Assembly (NCBI GenBank): GCA_021292165.1
Contig: CM037877.1
Span: 131,744,274 to 131,808,273 of the forward strand
DNA: 64,000 nt
Source of the DNA: Shinisaurus crocodilurus
Lineage: Eukaryota > Chordata > Lepidosauria > Squamata > Shinisauridae
Direction of reading: 5' to 3'
Positions 35,351-46,047 of the stretch are shown piece after piece. Every line of letters starts with the position of its first letter. Positions within the stretch are counted from its first letter, which is position 1. The position numbers and the translations under genes were made by a program. A model generated the notes under the pieces. It ran no database searches. It was not told where the DNA came from and was given only the letters and a program-made list of their open reading frames with translations.

Positions 35351-35443
35351 GGGTGCAATCCTATACCAACTTACCTGTCGGTAAGCCCCATTCAACTCAA
35401 TCGAATTTACCTCTGAGTAGAAATGCATAGGATGGTGTTGTAA
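35351..35443. mobile_element. Foldback repeat with GCAATCCTAT / ATAGGAT arms
   Basis: GGGTGCAATCCTATACCAAC to GAAATGCATAGGATGGTGTT, with the centre GTAAGCCCCATTCAACTC / AATTTACCTC. Same family as 12116-12210. Confidence 0.6.
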
Positions 35444-35759
35444 GAGTATCACCACACTTTACATGGCCATAATGTTTGGCGGAGATGGCACACCAGTGTT
35501 TCCCACAGAACTTCCCAGCGTTTCCCCACCATCACATCCCTGCTCCTGGATCAGCTGGGCTGCTCTCCCACCACAGCAGTTTCGTTCCTGGCTCTCATCA
35601 TTCGTATTGCTCAAAGTTGGAAAATACGATGCACATTATTCAGAAACGAGGAAATAAATAAAATAGGTGCTTACATTACTTTCCACATCATTGCGCTCCC
35701 CTTCTGCTGTTCTCCCCCATGTTGACAGAAACTAAACTTTCTCCATGTAGGGCAGTTTG

Positions 35760-36000
35760 TTTTTGTTGCTGTTGTTTCAATTTTTCTTAATCTGTTCCTC
35801 TTTCCTTTCCCTCCCCACTCCTCAGTATAATTCCGCAAGGAAATATTAATGTTTTAAATGCAAGGTTTTTTTAATGTGGTGTGCTAATTTGGGGACCGCA
35901 GTCAAAAAAGCAGATGCAAATCCAATCAATAATATTCATATGCCAAGTGCGAATGTCAGATGTATGATCTGAAATACCTGTGTGCATGGGTGCGGGGAAT
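35760..36000. promoter_or_regulatory. Candidate conserved non-coding element in the LMX1A intron
   Basis: A repeat-free, AT-rich stretch with a perfect octamer ATGCAAAT (near 35913) next to CCAATCAATAAT and AATATTCATATGCC, homeodomain- and POU-like sites. Its sequence style differs from the surrounding transposon debris. This is inference from motif content only. Confidence 0.25.
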
Positions 36001-36754
36001 GAATGACAGTCCAGTCAGAACTCCCCTAGGCATGTGCAGATTGGGGTTTAGGGACATGCATCTGCCAGTCAAGCATGAAAAAGAAACCTGATTGCCACAT
36101 AGTGGATAGCCGCTCTTAGACAGTTAAGATTTTTCTGAGCCTTTTAGCAATTTACAGCCACTCTGAACTGCTTATGGAGAACAGGTCCATCAACAGCTAA
36201 AGTTGCAATGGATTTCTGATTTTTAAAAAGTTGAAGTCCATTGACATTTTCAATTCCTGATGCCTGATTTGAAATTTGAGATGCTGATAACATCAAAATC
36301 TATTACCTTGGCTAGATTATTATGCTGCCCATTTGCCAGTTTGTGTTTTAGGGCCAGTCAGTTGGGTACTTATTTTATGAGACTCCACAACTCAGCATTG
36401 GCTGCATGATGTGCCACTCTGGAGCTTGGTCTGGTCTTGTTGTTCATTCATTTCCTACAACGCTACCAGATTCTTAGCTGGAGCAATCAAACTCCTCCCT
36501 GACCCTGTCTTTGCCCCTAAATGGCATTTCATCACTGCTAGGAGTTCCTGTTTCCCTTTCACAGAGAATCAGGATGATGAAATATTTCCCACATCTGATT
36601 ATATAGGAGAATGAAATAGGAAAAGCTTTGAAATGATTGAGGGGGGGGGGAATAATGCAGAGGAGGCTGAGGGAATCCCATCCCATGAAAGAGAAGTGGC
36701 ACAGTGCCCCCGCCACCCCAAACACCTGCTCACCAAATCCCTCCAAATGATGGA

Positions 36755-36870
36755 AAGTTGATTCTGCTTTAACGTGGCAGTGCTTTTAATTAACTCTGCC
36801 TTTCAAGCCTTCCATGAACAGGGTAGGAATTAATTAATCTTTAAGACTCCTCCTGATGTCACATGGGAAA
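36755..36870. promoter_or_regulatory. Candidate regulatory element with clustered homeodomain core sites
   Basis: TTTTAATTAACTC and GGAATTAATTAATCTTTAAG lie 50 bases apart in a repeat-free part of the LMX1A intron. TAATTA cores bind LIM and other homeodomain proteins, so autoregulation is conceivable, but this is speculative. Confidence 0.2.
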
Positions 36871-37647
36871 GGACTACAGGCGGTGTATATTGTCTGCAGT
36901 GACCTCTGTGCAACCCCAAGGCTCAACGGGAGGAAAACGATGAAGAACTGGTTTCGTGCATGAAGATGAAGAAATTCTTTGGTTTGAGGGAATTAGGGAA
37001 AGGAGAAATGTTAGTACACTTTTAATTGGAAAGAGGGCTCCTCTTTCACAGGCACCTGTTTACTTAGGCTTGGTCACTGGGGCTCAGGGGAGGGAGTCAT
37101 TGAACTGAGGGCTTTGCAGATTATGGATAACATATGGGCTTCCAGTGCTTTGCTCTTTATCTTCATTTTCTCATAAAGTGGCCCTAAGTTTGTATTGTGC
37201 TCCTTGCTCCCCCTATATTTCTGAAGGGGGCTTTAAAGATACATGCCAACTGGCCAAGGATAGGTTATAATCTCACACCCCAGTGAAATAGATCAAATGT
37301 CATGGGGGGGGGGAGGGAGGGTCTGGCCATCCTTGCAGACATGGATGACACCTTGTTTATTTTGCTTTAAAAACTCATCTTCTGCCATTCAGTCAAATAA
37401 GCTCTCAAGACAACTTGAAACAAATGAAGGCAACCGCATGAGATGTTGGGGGCTACACTGCAATGTTGAAAAGATAGTGATGCTTTTAGTTTAGAACTGC
37501 AGCACTTTGACATGTGAAAGCTTAACAGCGCACTTGCTTGCAAACTTACTTCCGAGTAAACTCCACTGAACACATTGAAACATTTCTGAGTTTGAACTGC
37601 ATGACCTTTTTTCAAAAATCCAAAGTATATTAGCTGGAAATGTAAGA

Positions 37648-37800
37648 ATTATTATGTGGGATCAGACCAAAGTTCCATCTAGTCCAGTATTTGGCCTTCA
37701 ACAGTGGGCCTCCATAAAGCAGGGAATGATAGAGATAGGAATCCTCTGTTGTTTGTCCCCAGCATCTACTGATAATAGCTATACTTCATCTGAACATATG
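37648..37800 (-). mobile_element. CR1-like LINE 3' fragment
   Basis: GGATCAGACCAAAGTTCCATCTAGTCC...CAGTGGGCCTCC resembles the GGATCAGACCAAAGGCCCAT ... CAGTGGCCAACC 3' region of the CR1 copies at 2271 and 49768, strongly diverged. Confidence 0.5.
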
Positions 37801-38253
37801 ACATAGAGGTCCATGCTCAGTTGTTATGGAGGTCACAGATTCTGAGACACTGACAACCTGCAGGCAGCATAGTCAAATCCAGACTGTATAAAATGACAGA
37901 TATCAAGTAGCTGCCAAGACAATTTTAGGAAGAATTGTTTCAAGAACTTTTGTTGCGGGGGGGGGGGGGAGAACTTTTCTTGTGAATGTGATATCCCAAA
38001 TAATCAATAGAAGACACATTCAATCACGCAAGCTACTAGCAGTAGAAGGAGCCTGAGGCTCACGCGGGCAAGGACATGCAGTCTTGATCTTCTGCTCTAC
38101 CACACAGATCACAGCCTAGTCTCATTCACAAAAAACATGACGCAGAAGTTTCTTCCATTTCTGCAAAATTATTTGAGCAAGTTGCTTCAGTCAAACATGG
38201 TTCTTTTCCCTTTGCATATCGAATATTGTGACAGCCACAAAACCACCTATTTG

Positions 38254-38268
38254 CCAGTAGATGGCAGC
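38254..38268 (+). promoter_or_regulatory. CTCF-type motif
   Basis: CCAGTAGATGGCAGC matches the vertebrate CTCF core consensus CCASYAGRKGGCRSY at every position. It lies in repeat-poor LMX1A intron DNA. One 15-base match in 64 kb is suggestive but not proof of binding. Confidence 0.45.
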
Positions 38269-38369
38269 ATTTTGTTGATTTTGTTTTACATTGGCAATGA
38301 TATTTTCCAACATCACCTACCACTCAAAACTGACATTGCCAAAGCTGGAATGGTGCTGTAAAAAACACC

Positions 38370-39180
38370 TGAAAAAGGGAGGGAGGGAGCTGGGTTCTTC
38401 CTACGTCCTCCCTTTCCTTGAAAATGGTCTCAACACTGACAAATGTCCTTTTTAGTTTGTTAGCTGTGAGCCCCACTCTTTAATTTGCAGCTGGCAAAAG
38501 AAAAATAAAAAAAAGGAAGGAAGCAAAGTATTATTACACATGTAAATTCTTTTTCATTTCTGTTTTCCTTCTCTCACCTCACATAACCCCAATCATAGCA
38601 GCCAGGACTCTGGCACAGAGGTGGCGAGGCCAGTGGTGCAAGCTACAGAGGTGCTTGGCCGAGCCAGCCCGACACCAAATCTGACAGTCAGATGCCGCTC
38701 AAGCCAGAGACCCCTGCACTGGAAGCCTGACCCTGATTCTCCCAAGGAATTGGCACCCTCAACACTAAGGGCCTCAAGTTCCTTGCAGGTGCAGGCAAAG
38801 CACTTGGCAGGAATTAGATGGTGGAGTGCTAGGCTCCAGACCAGAGGTCTACTCCTCAAGAAGGGGGCAAGTTAGTCAGGCCCAAGAAGGATACAAGAGC
38901 TCAGTCAGATCTCAGAACCTGTCAGAATAAAGTTGTCACAGACAGTTGCCTGTGATCTGTCCAGGGTACTAAAGGACCACTTGCTAACTTGAACTTTCCT
39001 TTGGTTCAATGGTTCTTGCTCTTGAATTGGAAGCGCAATCCCCGTGACCATTTCTTGGCTTTGCCCCCCTCCCTGACCAAAGATTCTGAGGGTGAGTTTG
39101 AGACAGAGAAAGAAATCAAAGAGCAGCAAAAGGAGAAGGTGTTATAATAATTGTTGACTTCAGCTACCCTCACATAGGGA
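38370..39180. other. Unidentified intron stretch, possibly an old LTR
   Basis: From about 38600 to 38960 the base composition and wording (GGCACAGAGGTGGCGAGGCC..., AATAAAGTTGTCACAGACAG) resemble a retroelement LTR with a polyadenylation signal, but no TG...CA ends or duplication could be set. No coding exon was recognised. Confidence 0.35.
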
Positions 39181-39362
39181 TGATAGAGAAATCCACAAAA
39201 AGATTCAAATGAGTTCGGATTTCTATGAATCCGATCTGCAGAATCTGCAGTGGACTAGCTTTTTCTGAGCTACACGGATTCCATGAGCTTGCAGACTGGT
39301 TTTTCCACTTGCGGGTTGTGTTTGTGTATTTGCACTAATTTCCGCATTTGCACAAGTGTGCA

Positions 39363-39596
39363 TTAGTGGTGAGAGTGTTGGTCTGGGACTCAGGAGATCT
39401 GGGTTCTAGTCCCCGCGCGGCAATGAAACGCACTGGGTGACTTTGGGCCAGTCACTGACTCTCAGCCTAACCTACCTCACAGGGTTGTTGTGAGGATAAA
39501 ATGGAGAGGAGGAGGAGGAGGAGGATTATGTAAGCCGCCTTGGGTTCCTTGCAGGGAAAAAGGCGGGGTATAAATATAAAAAATAAATAAATAAAT
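39363..39596 (+). mobile_element. Sauria SINE, slightly 5'-truncated
   Basis: It starts at TTAGTGGTGAGAGTGTTGG inside the A box, has B box GGTTCTAGTCC, a (GGA)n expansion near 39510, and ends AAAGGCGGGGTATAAATATA with (AATA)n. It follows a TTTGCACAA-rich stretch (39180-39360) like that at 28596-29148. Confidence 0.9.
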
Positions 39597-39785
39597 GTGA
39601 ATTAGCAGAAGTAGAACAAAGTTCTGGTATAAAAAACAAACAGATTACGTCAATGAGCAGATGACAGAATGAAAGAGGCCTGACAATCCATGAAACGCAG
39701 ATGGAATGGATTTAACAAAAAGCACAAGATAAAAGCATGTTTGGTTCATGACAAAGAAACACAATTTCTAGAGTCACTGAAGTTC

Positions 39786-41384
39786 GGGGCATTTCTCTCT
39801 TAGCAACCGCAGGTAAAATATTTGCTAGGATTCTCGCAAACCGTCTTCTATCTATTTCAGAAGAGATCCTCCCTGAAACTCAATATGGTTTCCGCCCCTC
39901 TAGAGGGACAGTAGACATGATTTTTACTGCACGTCAGCTCCAAGAAAAATGCCGGGAGCAAAATCAACCCCTTTATATGGCATTTATCGATTTGGCTAAG
40001 GCCTTTGATACTGTAGACCGTACAGCTCTCTGGACTATCCTTATGAAAATTGGATGCCCCAATAAATTTGTGAATATCTTGCGACTTCTCCATGACAACA
40101 TGACGGCAACGGTTTTGGACAACAACGGCTCTCATGGTGCTCCATTTAAAGTGGGATCAGGTGTTAAACAGGGATGTGTTATCGCCCCAACATTATTTGC
40201 CATTTTCATCGCCATGGTTTTACATCTTGTCAAGGGGAAACTTCCCACCGGTGTGGGAATTATATATCGAACACATGGAAAGCTTTTTAATCTCAGCAGG
40301 CTGAAAGCAAAAAGTAAGGTAATTACAACCTCCGTTGTGGAACTTCAGTATGCTGATGATAATGTGGTCTCCGCACATTCAGAGGATGATCTCCAAACTA
40401 TCCTAAATGCTTTTGCAGAAGCATACGAAAAACTTGGTCTCTCACTTAACATCAAAAAAACCAAAGTGCTTCATCAGCAAGTGCAAGCCAATCCTTTGGT
40501 GATGCCATCTATCCAGCTTGGCGGGACAATACTGGAAAATGTCGATCATTTTCTCTATCTTGGCAGCTATCTTTCTGTTACAGCTAACATCGACAGTGAA
40601 ATCCAGCATTGTCTGAGCTCCGCAAGTGCCGCATTTTCTCGAATGAAACATAGAGTGTTCGAGGATCGGGATATTTGTAAGAAGACCAAAACACTGGTTT
40701 ATGAAGCCATTGTATTACCAACTTTATTGTATGCCTGCGAAACATGGACTATCTATAAATGTCACTTCCACCTCCTTGAAAGGTTTCATCAACGTTGCCT
40801 CCGGAAAATCCTGCAAATTACTTGGGAAGATAGGCGAACAAATGTCAGTGTACTGGAAGAAGCAAAGACTACTAGCGTTGAAAAAATGATCCTTCAACGC
40901 CAACTTCAGTGGACCGGTCATGTTGTTCGAATGCCTGACTGCCGTCTCCCAAAGCAGTTACTTTACTCCCAACTCAAGGATGGAAAGCGGAATATCGGTG
41001 GTCAATATAAGAGGTTTAAAGATGTTCATAAGGCTAATCTAAAAAAATGCAATATAAACATCGAAAACTGGGAAGCTCTGGCCCATGAACGATCTAAATG
41101 GAGGTTGGCCTTTCACAAAGGTTCCATGGACTTTGAAGAAGCCCGAGTGCAAGGTGAAAGGGAGAAACGTGCTAAGCGAAAAGCACGTCAAATGAATCCT
41201 TTACAGGACCATCTTCTATCTGGTAACCTGTGTCCTCACTGTGAGAAGCTGTGTGGATCTAGAATTGGCCTCCACAGTCACTTACGGACCCATCGCTAGA
41301 GTCTACACAATCTTCTTTAGAATTTCCTCCTTTTATCCCGGAAGACAATCTTACTCGGTCACGAGTGATCGCCTGATGATGATG
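39786..41384 (+). mobile_element. APE-type LINE, copy A (5'-truncated)
   Basis: About 1.6 kb of the same element as copy B (42259-45002) in the opposite orientation. It begins within RT at GGGGCATTTCTCTCTTAGC and ends with the 3' untranslated part and a (TGA)n tail (GCCTGATGATGATGA). It lacks the ~32-base A/T-rich segment present in the 3' untranslated part of copy B. A target duplication was not found. Confidence 0.88.
39917..41299 (+). CDS. LINE reverse transcriptase ORF, 460 residues, N-terminally truncated
   Basis: A non-LTR reverse transcriptase without its endonuclease and N-terminal RT motifs. It has the motif-A block YMAFIDLAKAFDTVD, the motif-B block GVKQGCVIAPTLFA, the catalytic motif C LQYADDNVVS, the thumb region (LYACETWTIY, WTGHVVRMPD) and a C-terminal CCHH-like finger CPHCEKLCGSRIGLHSHLRT with its first two cysteines kept. 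The start is simply the first Met in an open frame that continues upstream to 39786. Copy A differs from copy B by roughly twenty scattered residues. Clade unassigned: APE-type, not classical L1, L2 or CR1. It is not a host gene. Confidence 0.88.
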   Translation: MIFTARQLQEKCREQNQPLYMAFIDLAKAFDTVDRTALWTILMKIGCPNKFVNILRLLHDNMTATVLDNNGSHGAPFKVGSGVKQGCVIAPTLFAIFIAMVLHLVKGKLPTGVGIIYRTHGKLFNLSRLKAKSKVITTSVVELQYADDNVVSAHSEDDLQTILNAFAEAYEKLGLSLNIKKTKVLHQQVQANPLVMPSIQLGGTILENVDHFLYLGSYLSVTANIDSEIQHCLSSASAAFSRMKHRVFEDRDICKKTKTLVYEAIVLPTLLYACETWTIYKCHFHLLERFHQRCLRKILQITWEDRRTNVSVLEEAKTTSVEKMILQRQLQWTGHVVRMPDCRLPKQLLYSQLKDGKRNIGGQYKRFKDVHKANLKKCNINIENWEALAHERSKWRLAFHKGSMDFEEARVQGEREKRAKRKARQMNPLQDHLLSGNLCPHCEKLCGSRIGLHSHLRTHR

Positions 41385-41474
41385 ACAAGGCAAGAAGGCT
41401 TCCTTCAGACAACTGAAGTCTTGTCCAAAAGAGGAGAACAAAAAGGAGCACACGCTCTAGCTAAACACATGTAA

Positions 41475-42245
41475 ATGAACTGACAACAAGGGAAGGAAAA
41501 AAATAAGAATTTGAAGAATATATTGCTTAAAACATTAAGCCAATCAATTAAAAATTACTTCAAATATGTTCAAAGTAGGAAACCAGTCTTGGCGGCAGGT
41601 GGACTGTTAGATGACAAGGTAGTGAATGAAACGTGTACTAAAAGAAGATAAGGAAAGTGCAGAGAAGCTGAATGAATTATTTGCATCCGTTGTCATTGTG
41701 GATGATCTAGGAAGATCCCCATCCCTAACTAGTTTTTCACAGAGGATATCTGAATAACTAAGTCAAACTGAGGTGACAAGATGAAATGATAATGCTTACT
41801 GGCAAATTAACAAGCCATCAGGTCCAGATGGCATCCACCCAATTTCAAATGTGAAACTGCTGATCTTCGAATAAAATTCGACAGGGTGGTTGGAAAATGC
41901 TGAAACGCTCAGTGAAACCTTATCCCACTTTGCCTTAATGAAGCTGTACATTGTGCAGGCAGCTGTACATTGTGCAGGCAGGAGCACCTTCAGCGCAAAA
42001 CGTAAGCATCTGACTGTTCAATAATCCAAGGGACAGCCAAAAAAAACTACTGTGATGTTTCTAATGCAGAAGGGAGATCAGTCCATTCACAGCTCACCCT
42101 GCAATGTACACCATTTATCAATATAAATGGTCATCACACCATCAGTTTTCAGTGTGATCCAGCTCTGTGGACAAACAGATCCCGTGATGATTCTGCTCTC
42201 CAAGCACCTGTGATCTACTGTTGCCAGTCCAATCGTGAACTTGAA
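41475..42245. other. Spacer between the two inverted LINE copies
   Basis: LMX1A intron DNA with no recognised gene or element. A short direct duplication AGCTGTACATTGTGCAGGC occurs twice at about 41942 and 41961. Confidence 0.5.
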
Positions 42246-42258
42246 ATGTGCATTAACA

Positions 42259-45002
42259 TCATCATCATCAGGCGATCACTTGTGACCTGAGTAAGATTGT
42301 CTTCCAGGATTAAAAAAAAAAAAATTACAAAAAGGAAATTTTAAAAGGAGGAAATTCTAAAGAAAATTGTGTAGACTCTAGCGATGGGTCCGTAAGTGAC
42401 TGTGGAGGCCAATTCTAGATCCACACAGCTTCCCACAGCGAGGAAACAGGTTACCAGATGGAAGATGGTCCTGTAAAGGATTCGTCTGACGTGCTTTTCG
42501 CCTAGCACGTTTCTCCCTTTCACCTTGCACTCGGGCTTCTTCAAAGTCCATAGAACCTTTGTGAAAGGCCAACCTCCAGATAGATCGTTCATGGGCTAGA
42601 GCTTCCCAGTTTTCGATGTTTATATTGCATTTTTTTAGATTAGCCTTATGAACATCTTTAAACCTCTTATATTGACCACCGATATTCCGCTTTCCATCCT
42701 TGAGTTGGGAGTAAAGTAGCTGCTTTGGGAGACGGCAGTCAGACATTCGAACAACATGACCGGTCCACTGAAGTTGGCATTGAAGGATCATTTTTTCAAC
42801 GCTAGTAGTCTTTGCTTCTTCCAGTACACTGACATTTGTTCGCCTATCTTCCCAAGTAATTTGCAGGATTTTCCAGAGGCAACGTTGATGAAATCTTTCA
42901 AGGAGGTGGAAATGACGTTTATAGATAGTCCATGTTTCGCAGGCATACAATAACGTTGGCAATACAATGGCTTCATAAACCAGTGTTTTGGTCTTCTTAC
43001 AAATATCCCGATCCTCGAACACTCTATGTTTCATTCGAGAAAATGCAGCACTTGCAGAGTTCAAACGATGCTGGATTTCACTGTCGATGTTAGCTGTAAC
43101 AGAAAGATAGCTGCCAAGATAGGGAAAATGATCGACATTTTCCAGTATTGTCCCGCCAAGCTGGATAGATGGCATCACCAAAGGGTTAGCTTGCACTTGT
43201 TGATGAAGCACTTTGGTTTTTTTGATGTTAAGTGAGAGACCAAGTTTTTCGTATGCTTCTGCAAAAGCATTTAGGATAGTTTGGAGATCATCCTCTGAAT
43301 GTGCGGAGACCACATTATCATCAGCATACTGAAGATCCATGACGGAGGTTGTAATTACCTTACTTTTTGCTTTCAGCCTGCTGAGATTAAAAAGCTTTCC
43401 ATGTGTTCGATATATAATTCCCACACCAGTGGGAAGTTTCCCCTCGACAAGATGTAAAATCATGGCAATGAAAATAGCAAATAATGTTGGGGCAATAACA
43501 CATCCCTGTTTAACACCTGGTCCCACTTTAAATGGAGCACCATGAGAGCCGTTGTTGTCCAAAACTGTTGCCGTCATGTTGTCATGGAGAAGTCGCAAGA
43601 TATTCACAAATTTATTGGGGCATCCAGTTTTCATAAGGATAGTCCAGGGAGCTGTTTGGTCTACAGTATCAAAGGCCTTAGCCAGATCAATAAATGCCAT
43701 ATAAAGGAGTTGATTTTGCTCCCGGCATTTTTCTTGGAGCTGACGTGCAGTAAAAATCATGTCTACTGTCCCTCTAGAGGGGCGGAAACCATATTGAGTT
43801 TCAGGGAGGATCTCTTCTGAAATAGATAGAAGACGGTTTGTGAGAATCCTAGCAAATATTTTACCTGTGGTAGCTAAGAGAGAAATGCCCCGATAGTTTC
43901 CACAGTCTGTTCTATCACCCTTCTTAAAGAGGGTGATAATTATGGCATCCCTGAAGTCTTCTGGGATCTCTTCTCTTATCCAGATTTTTTCGATGAGTTT
44001 ATGAAGATGTTGTACAAGTTCGGGGGCCCCTTCTTTAAAGATTTCAGCAGGAATCCCATCTGGTCCACTAGCTTTGTTATTCTTCATTTGATTAATGGCT
44101 TTTATAACTTCATCCAAAGTGGGGAGTATTGCAAGTTCCTCTCTAATTTGTTTTTGTGGGATTTGCGAAAAAATCTCATTATCCACCTTAGATTTACGAT
44201 TTAAAAAGTCATAATAATGCTCTTTCCAGCACAGTGCAATAGACTCTTTGTCTTTTAAGAGTTTGGTGCCATCTTTTGATTGTAAAGGGTTTGTACCATA
44301 GGTTTTTGGTCCATAAATGGCCCTTGTGGCCTTAAAAAAGCCCCGTGCGTCATGAGATTCTGCAAGTTGTTGAATTTGTTCAGCTTTCTTTTTCCACCAA
44401 GCGTTCTTAAGTTCTCTTGTTCTTCTTTGGACCTCAGCCTTTGCATTAGCGTAGATTTTTTTCTTGGCAGCACAGTTAATATCATTTTGCCATATTTGGA
44501 AGGCTTTCCTTTTTTGGTCAATTATATATTTAATCTCATTATCATTTTCATCAAACCAATCCTGATGTTTCTTAGTTTCATATCCAATAGTTTGTTCACA
44601 AGCTGCAGTAATGGAGGTTTTCAGCTTAGACCAATGGTCCTCAATGTTATCAGGAGGTTCCGTAGGTAGATGTTCCTTAAGAAGTGATTGAAGACGAGTT
44701 TGCTTAATAGGATCTTGAAGGGCGTGGATGTTCATTTTACGCCTTGGTTTCCTTCCTTGAAGCCTACGTTGGGGGGAGCAATGTTGATAACCATAGTGGA
44801 CCGGATTAGTAGGTGGTCTGTCCAGCAGTCGTCGGCACTCACCATTGCCCTAGTAAGAAGTACATCGCAGCGATCTCTAACACGGACAATTACATAATCC
44901 AGAAGCATAATCTCACTATTACAAACACGCTCTTTCGACAAAAGAATAAGTTTAAAACATCATGGCAGCACCCACGGTCAAAGCACTGGCATCTTCTGGA
45001 TT
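42259..45002 (-). mobile_element. APE-type LINE, copy B, with 5' inversion and target duplication
   Basis: The 3' end is a (TGA)n tail at 42259-42270 on the minus strand. The main body runs to about 44900, covering the end of the APE-like endonuclease (LLDYVIVRVRDRCDVLLTRA, CWTDHLLIRST) and RT. Bases from about 44900 to 45002 encode the preceding endonuclease residues on the plus strand (TNTLFRQKNKFKTSWQHPRS, KHWHLLDYV), so the 5' end is inverted. ATGTGCATTAACA flanks both ends (42246-42258, 45003-45015). The flanks mark a single target-primed insertion into the LMX1A intron. Confidence 0.9.
42378..44735 (-). CDS. LINE reverse transcriptase ORF, 785 residues, uninterrupted
   Basis: Open from just after the endonuclease to the element's normal stop. 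Order: linker with DWFDENDNEIKYIIDQKRKA, RT fingers ASGPDGIPAEIFKEGAPEL and LFKKGDRTDCGNYRGISLL, motif A FIDLAKAFDTVD, motif B GVKQGCVIAP, catalytic LQYADDNVVS at about residues 450-460, thumb (YACETWTIYKRHF), WTGHVVRMSDCRLPKQLLYS, and a C-terminal finger in which the first cysteine is replaced (FPRCGKLC). The whole RT is intact, which implies a fairly recent insertion, but the copy lacks most of the endonuclease and so is not autonomous. Antisense frames over this ORF are shadows. Confidence 0.93.
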   Translation of the reverse strand: MNIHALQDPIKQTRLQSLLKEHLPTEPPDNIEDHWSKLKTSITAACEQTIGYETKKHQDWFDENDNEIKYIIDQKRKAFQIWQNDINCAAKKKIYANAKAEVQRRTRELKNAWWKKKAEQIQQLAESHDARGFFKATRAIYGPKTYGTNPLQSKDGTKLLKDKESIALCWKEHYYDFLNRKSKVDNEIFSQIPQKQIREELAILPTLDEVIKAINQMKNNKASGPDGIPAEIFKEGAPELVQHLHKLIEKIWIREEIPEDFRDAIIITLFKKGDRTDCGNYRGISLLATTGKIFARILTNRLLSISEEILPETQYGFRPSRGTVDMIFTARQLQEKCREQNQLLYMAFIDLAKAFDTVDQTAPWTILMKTGCPNKFVNILRLLHDNMTATVLDNNGSHGAPFKVGPGVKQGCVIAPTLFAIFIAMILHLVEGKLPTGVGIIYRTHGKLFNLSRLKAKSKVITTSVMDLQYADDNVVSAHSEDDLQTILNAFAEAYEKLGLSLNIKKTKVLHQQVQANPLVMPSIQLGGTILENVDHFPYLGSYLSVTANIDSEIQHRLNSASAAFSRMKHRVFEDRDICKKTKTLVYEAIVLPTLLYACETWTIYKRHFHLLERFHQRCLWKILQITWEDRRTNVSVLEEAKTTSVEKMILQCQLQWTGHVVRMSDCRLPKQLLYSQLKDGKRNIGGQYKRFKDVHKANLKKCNINIENWEALAHERSIWRLAFHKGSMDFEEARVQGEREKRARRKARQTNPLQDHLPSGNLFPRCGKLCGSRIGLHSHLRTHR

Positions 45003-45015
45003 ATGTGCATTAACA

Positions 45016-45638
45016 AATAGATACTATCTGAGGGAACAATTGCAGGAAGGAAGCAGGTGTGGAACAGCACCTGCTCTTTGTCTAGGTTCTAGGGAGAAGT
45101 TGCCCAGATATCCTGGTATCTGGATAACTCTGCTTTTAAATGATATGTAGGTTTCATTACTCAAAAATAAATATGTGAATTGGACCTCAGTTACTGATTT
45201 TACGTAAGGCAGGGCTATACATCTAGGATGCAGTAAGACACTCTTAGGAACTGCCCTTCAATTGAGGAGATTGGACAGAGTCTGAGGCCTAATTCATACT
45301 GAAGTGATCAGCCAACTTCTGGACTGTCTCACTTCAGACTGTAGGTATGGGCTCACAATATTGAATGCTCCCCACATACAATGGAATTCCCTGCACACAG
45401 AAAACTAGAGCTTCAGGGAAGAGGCAAAGCTAAGGCCCTTCTCCATCACATGCTAGTTTTCTATGAACAGGGATTTAATTATTTTCATTTTTTTAATGGA
45501 GGAGCATTCAGCCATGCAAGTCCTTCAGTCTAAAGTGATACAACCAGTTTACTACTAGTGAGAACTAGGCCAAAGCTGGAACATTTTCTGGAATGTTTGG
45601 GACTACTGATGGATTAAGCAGATACAGAGTTATTTTGA
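45016..45638. other. LMX1A intron, nothing recognised
   Basis: No repeat boundary, exon or known motif was identified between the LINE and the SINE. Confidence 0.45.
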
Positions 45639-45639
45639 G

Positions 45640-45872
45640 AGCCACTGTGGCGTAGTGGTTAGGGTGTTGGACTGGGACTCGGGAGATCCGCTGGGCCATA
45701 AAACTCACTGGGTGACTTTGGGCCAGTCACTGACTCTCAGCCTAACCTACCTCACAGGGTTGTTGTGAGGATAAAATGGAGAGGAGCAGGAGGATAATGT
45801 AAGCCGCCTTGGGTTCCTTGCAGGAAAAAAGGCAGGGTATAAATATAATAAATAAATTAAATAAATAAATTT
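45640..45872 (+). mobile_element. Sauria SINE, with an internal deletion at the B box
   Basis: Head GAGCCACTGTGGCGTAGTGG and the usual body, but the stretch between GGGAGATCCG and GGCCATAAAACTC has lost the GGTTCTAGTCCCC segment that contains the B box. The 3' end is AAAAGGCAGGGTATAAATAT plus (AATA)n. Confidence 0.88.
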
Positions 45873-46047
45873 TAATCAGATACAGATTTTATTTAAAGTT
45901 ATGGATATTTTATTCTTTTAGTTTTATTGCTTTTTAAGTGTTACTACCTCCCCCATACCACTGGGATGACATTAATTTAAAATCTTAATAAATAATACAT
46001 ATTTTTGCAGTCCAACGAGGCTTTTTATCATAAAACTGAAAACAGAT

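Noticed and set aside
42756..44669. Plus-strand frames opposite LINE copy B
   Set aside because: Antisense shadows of the uninterrupted 785-codon reverse transcriptase frame.
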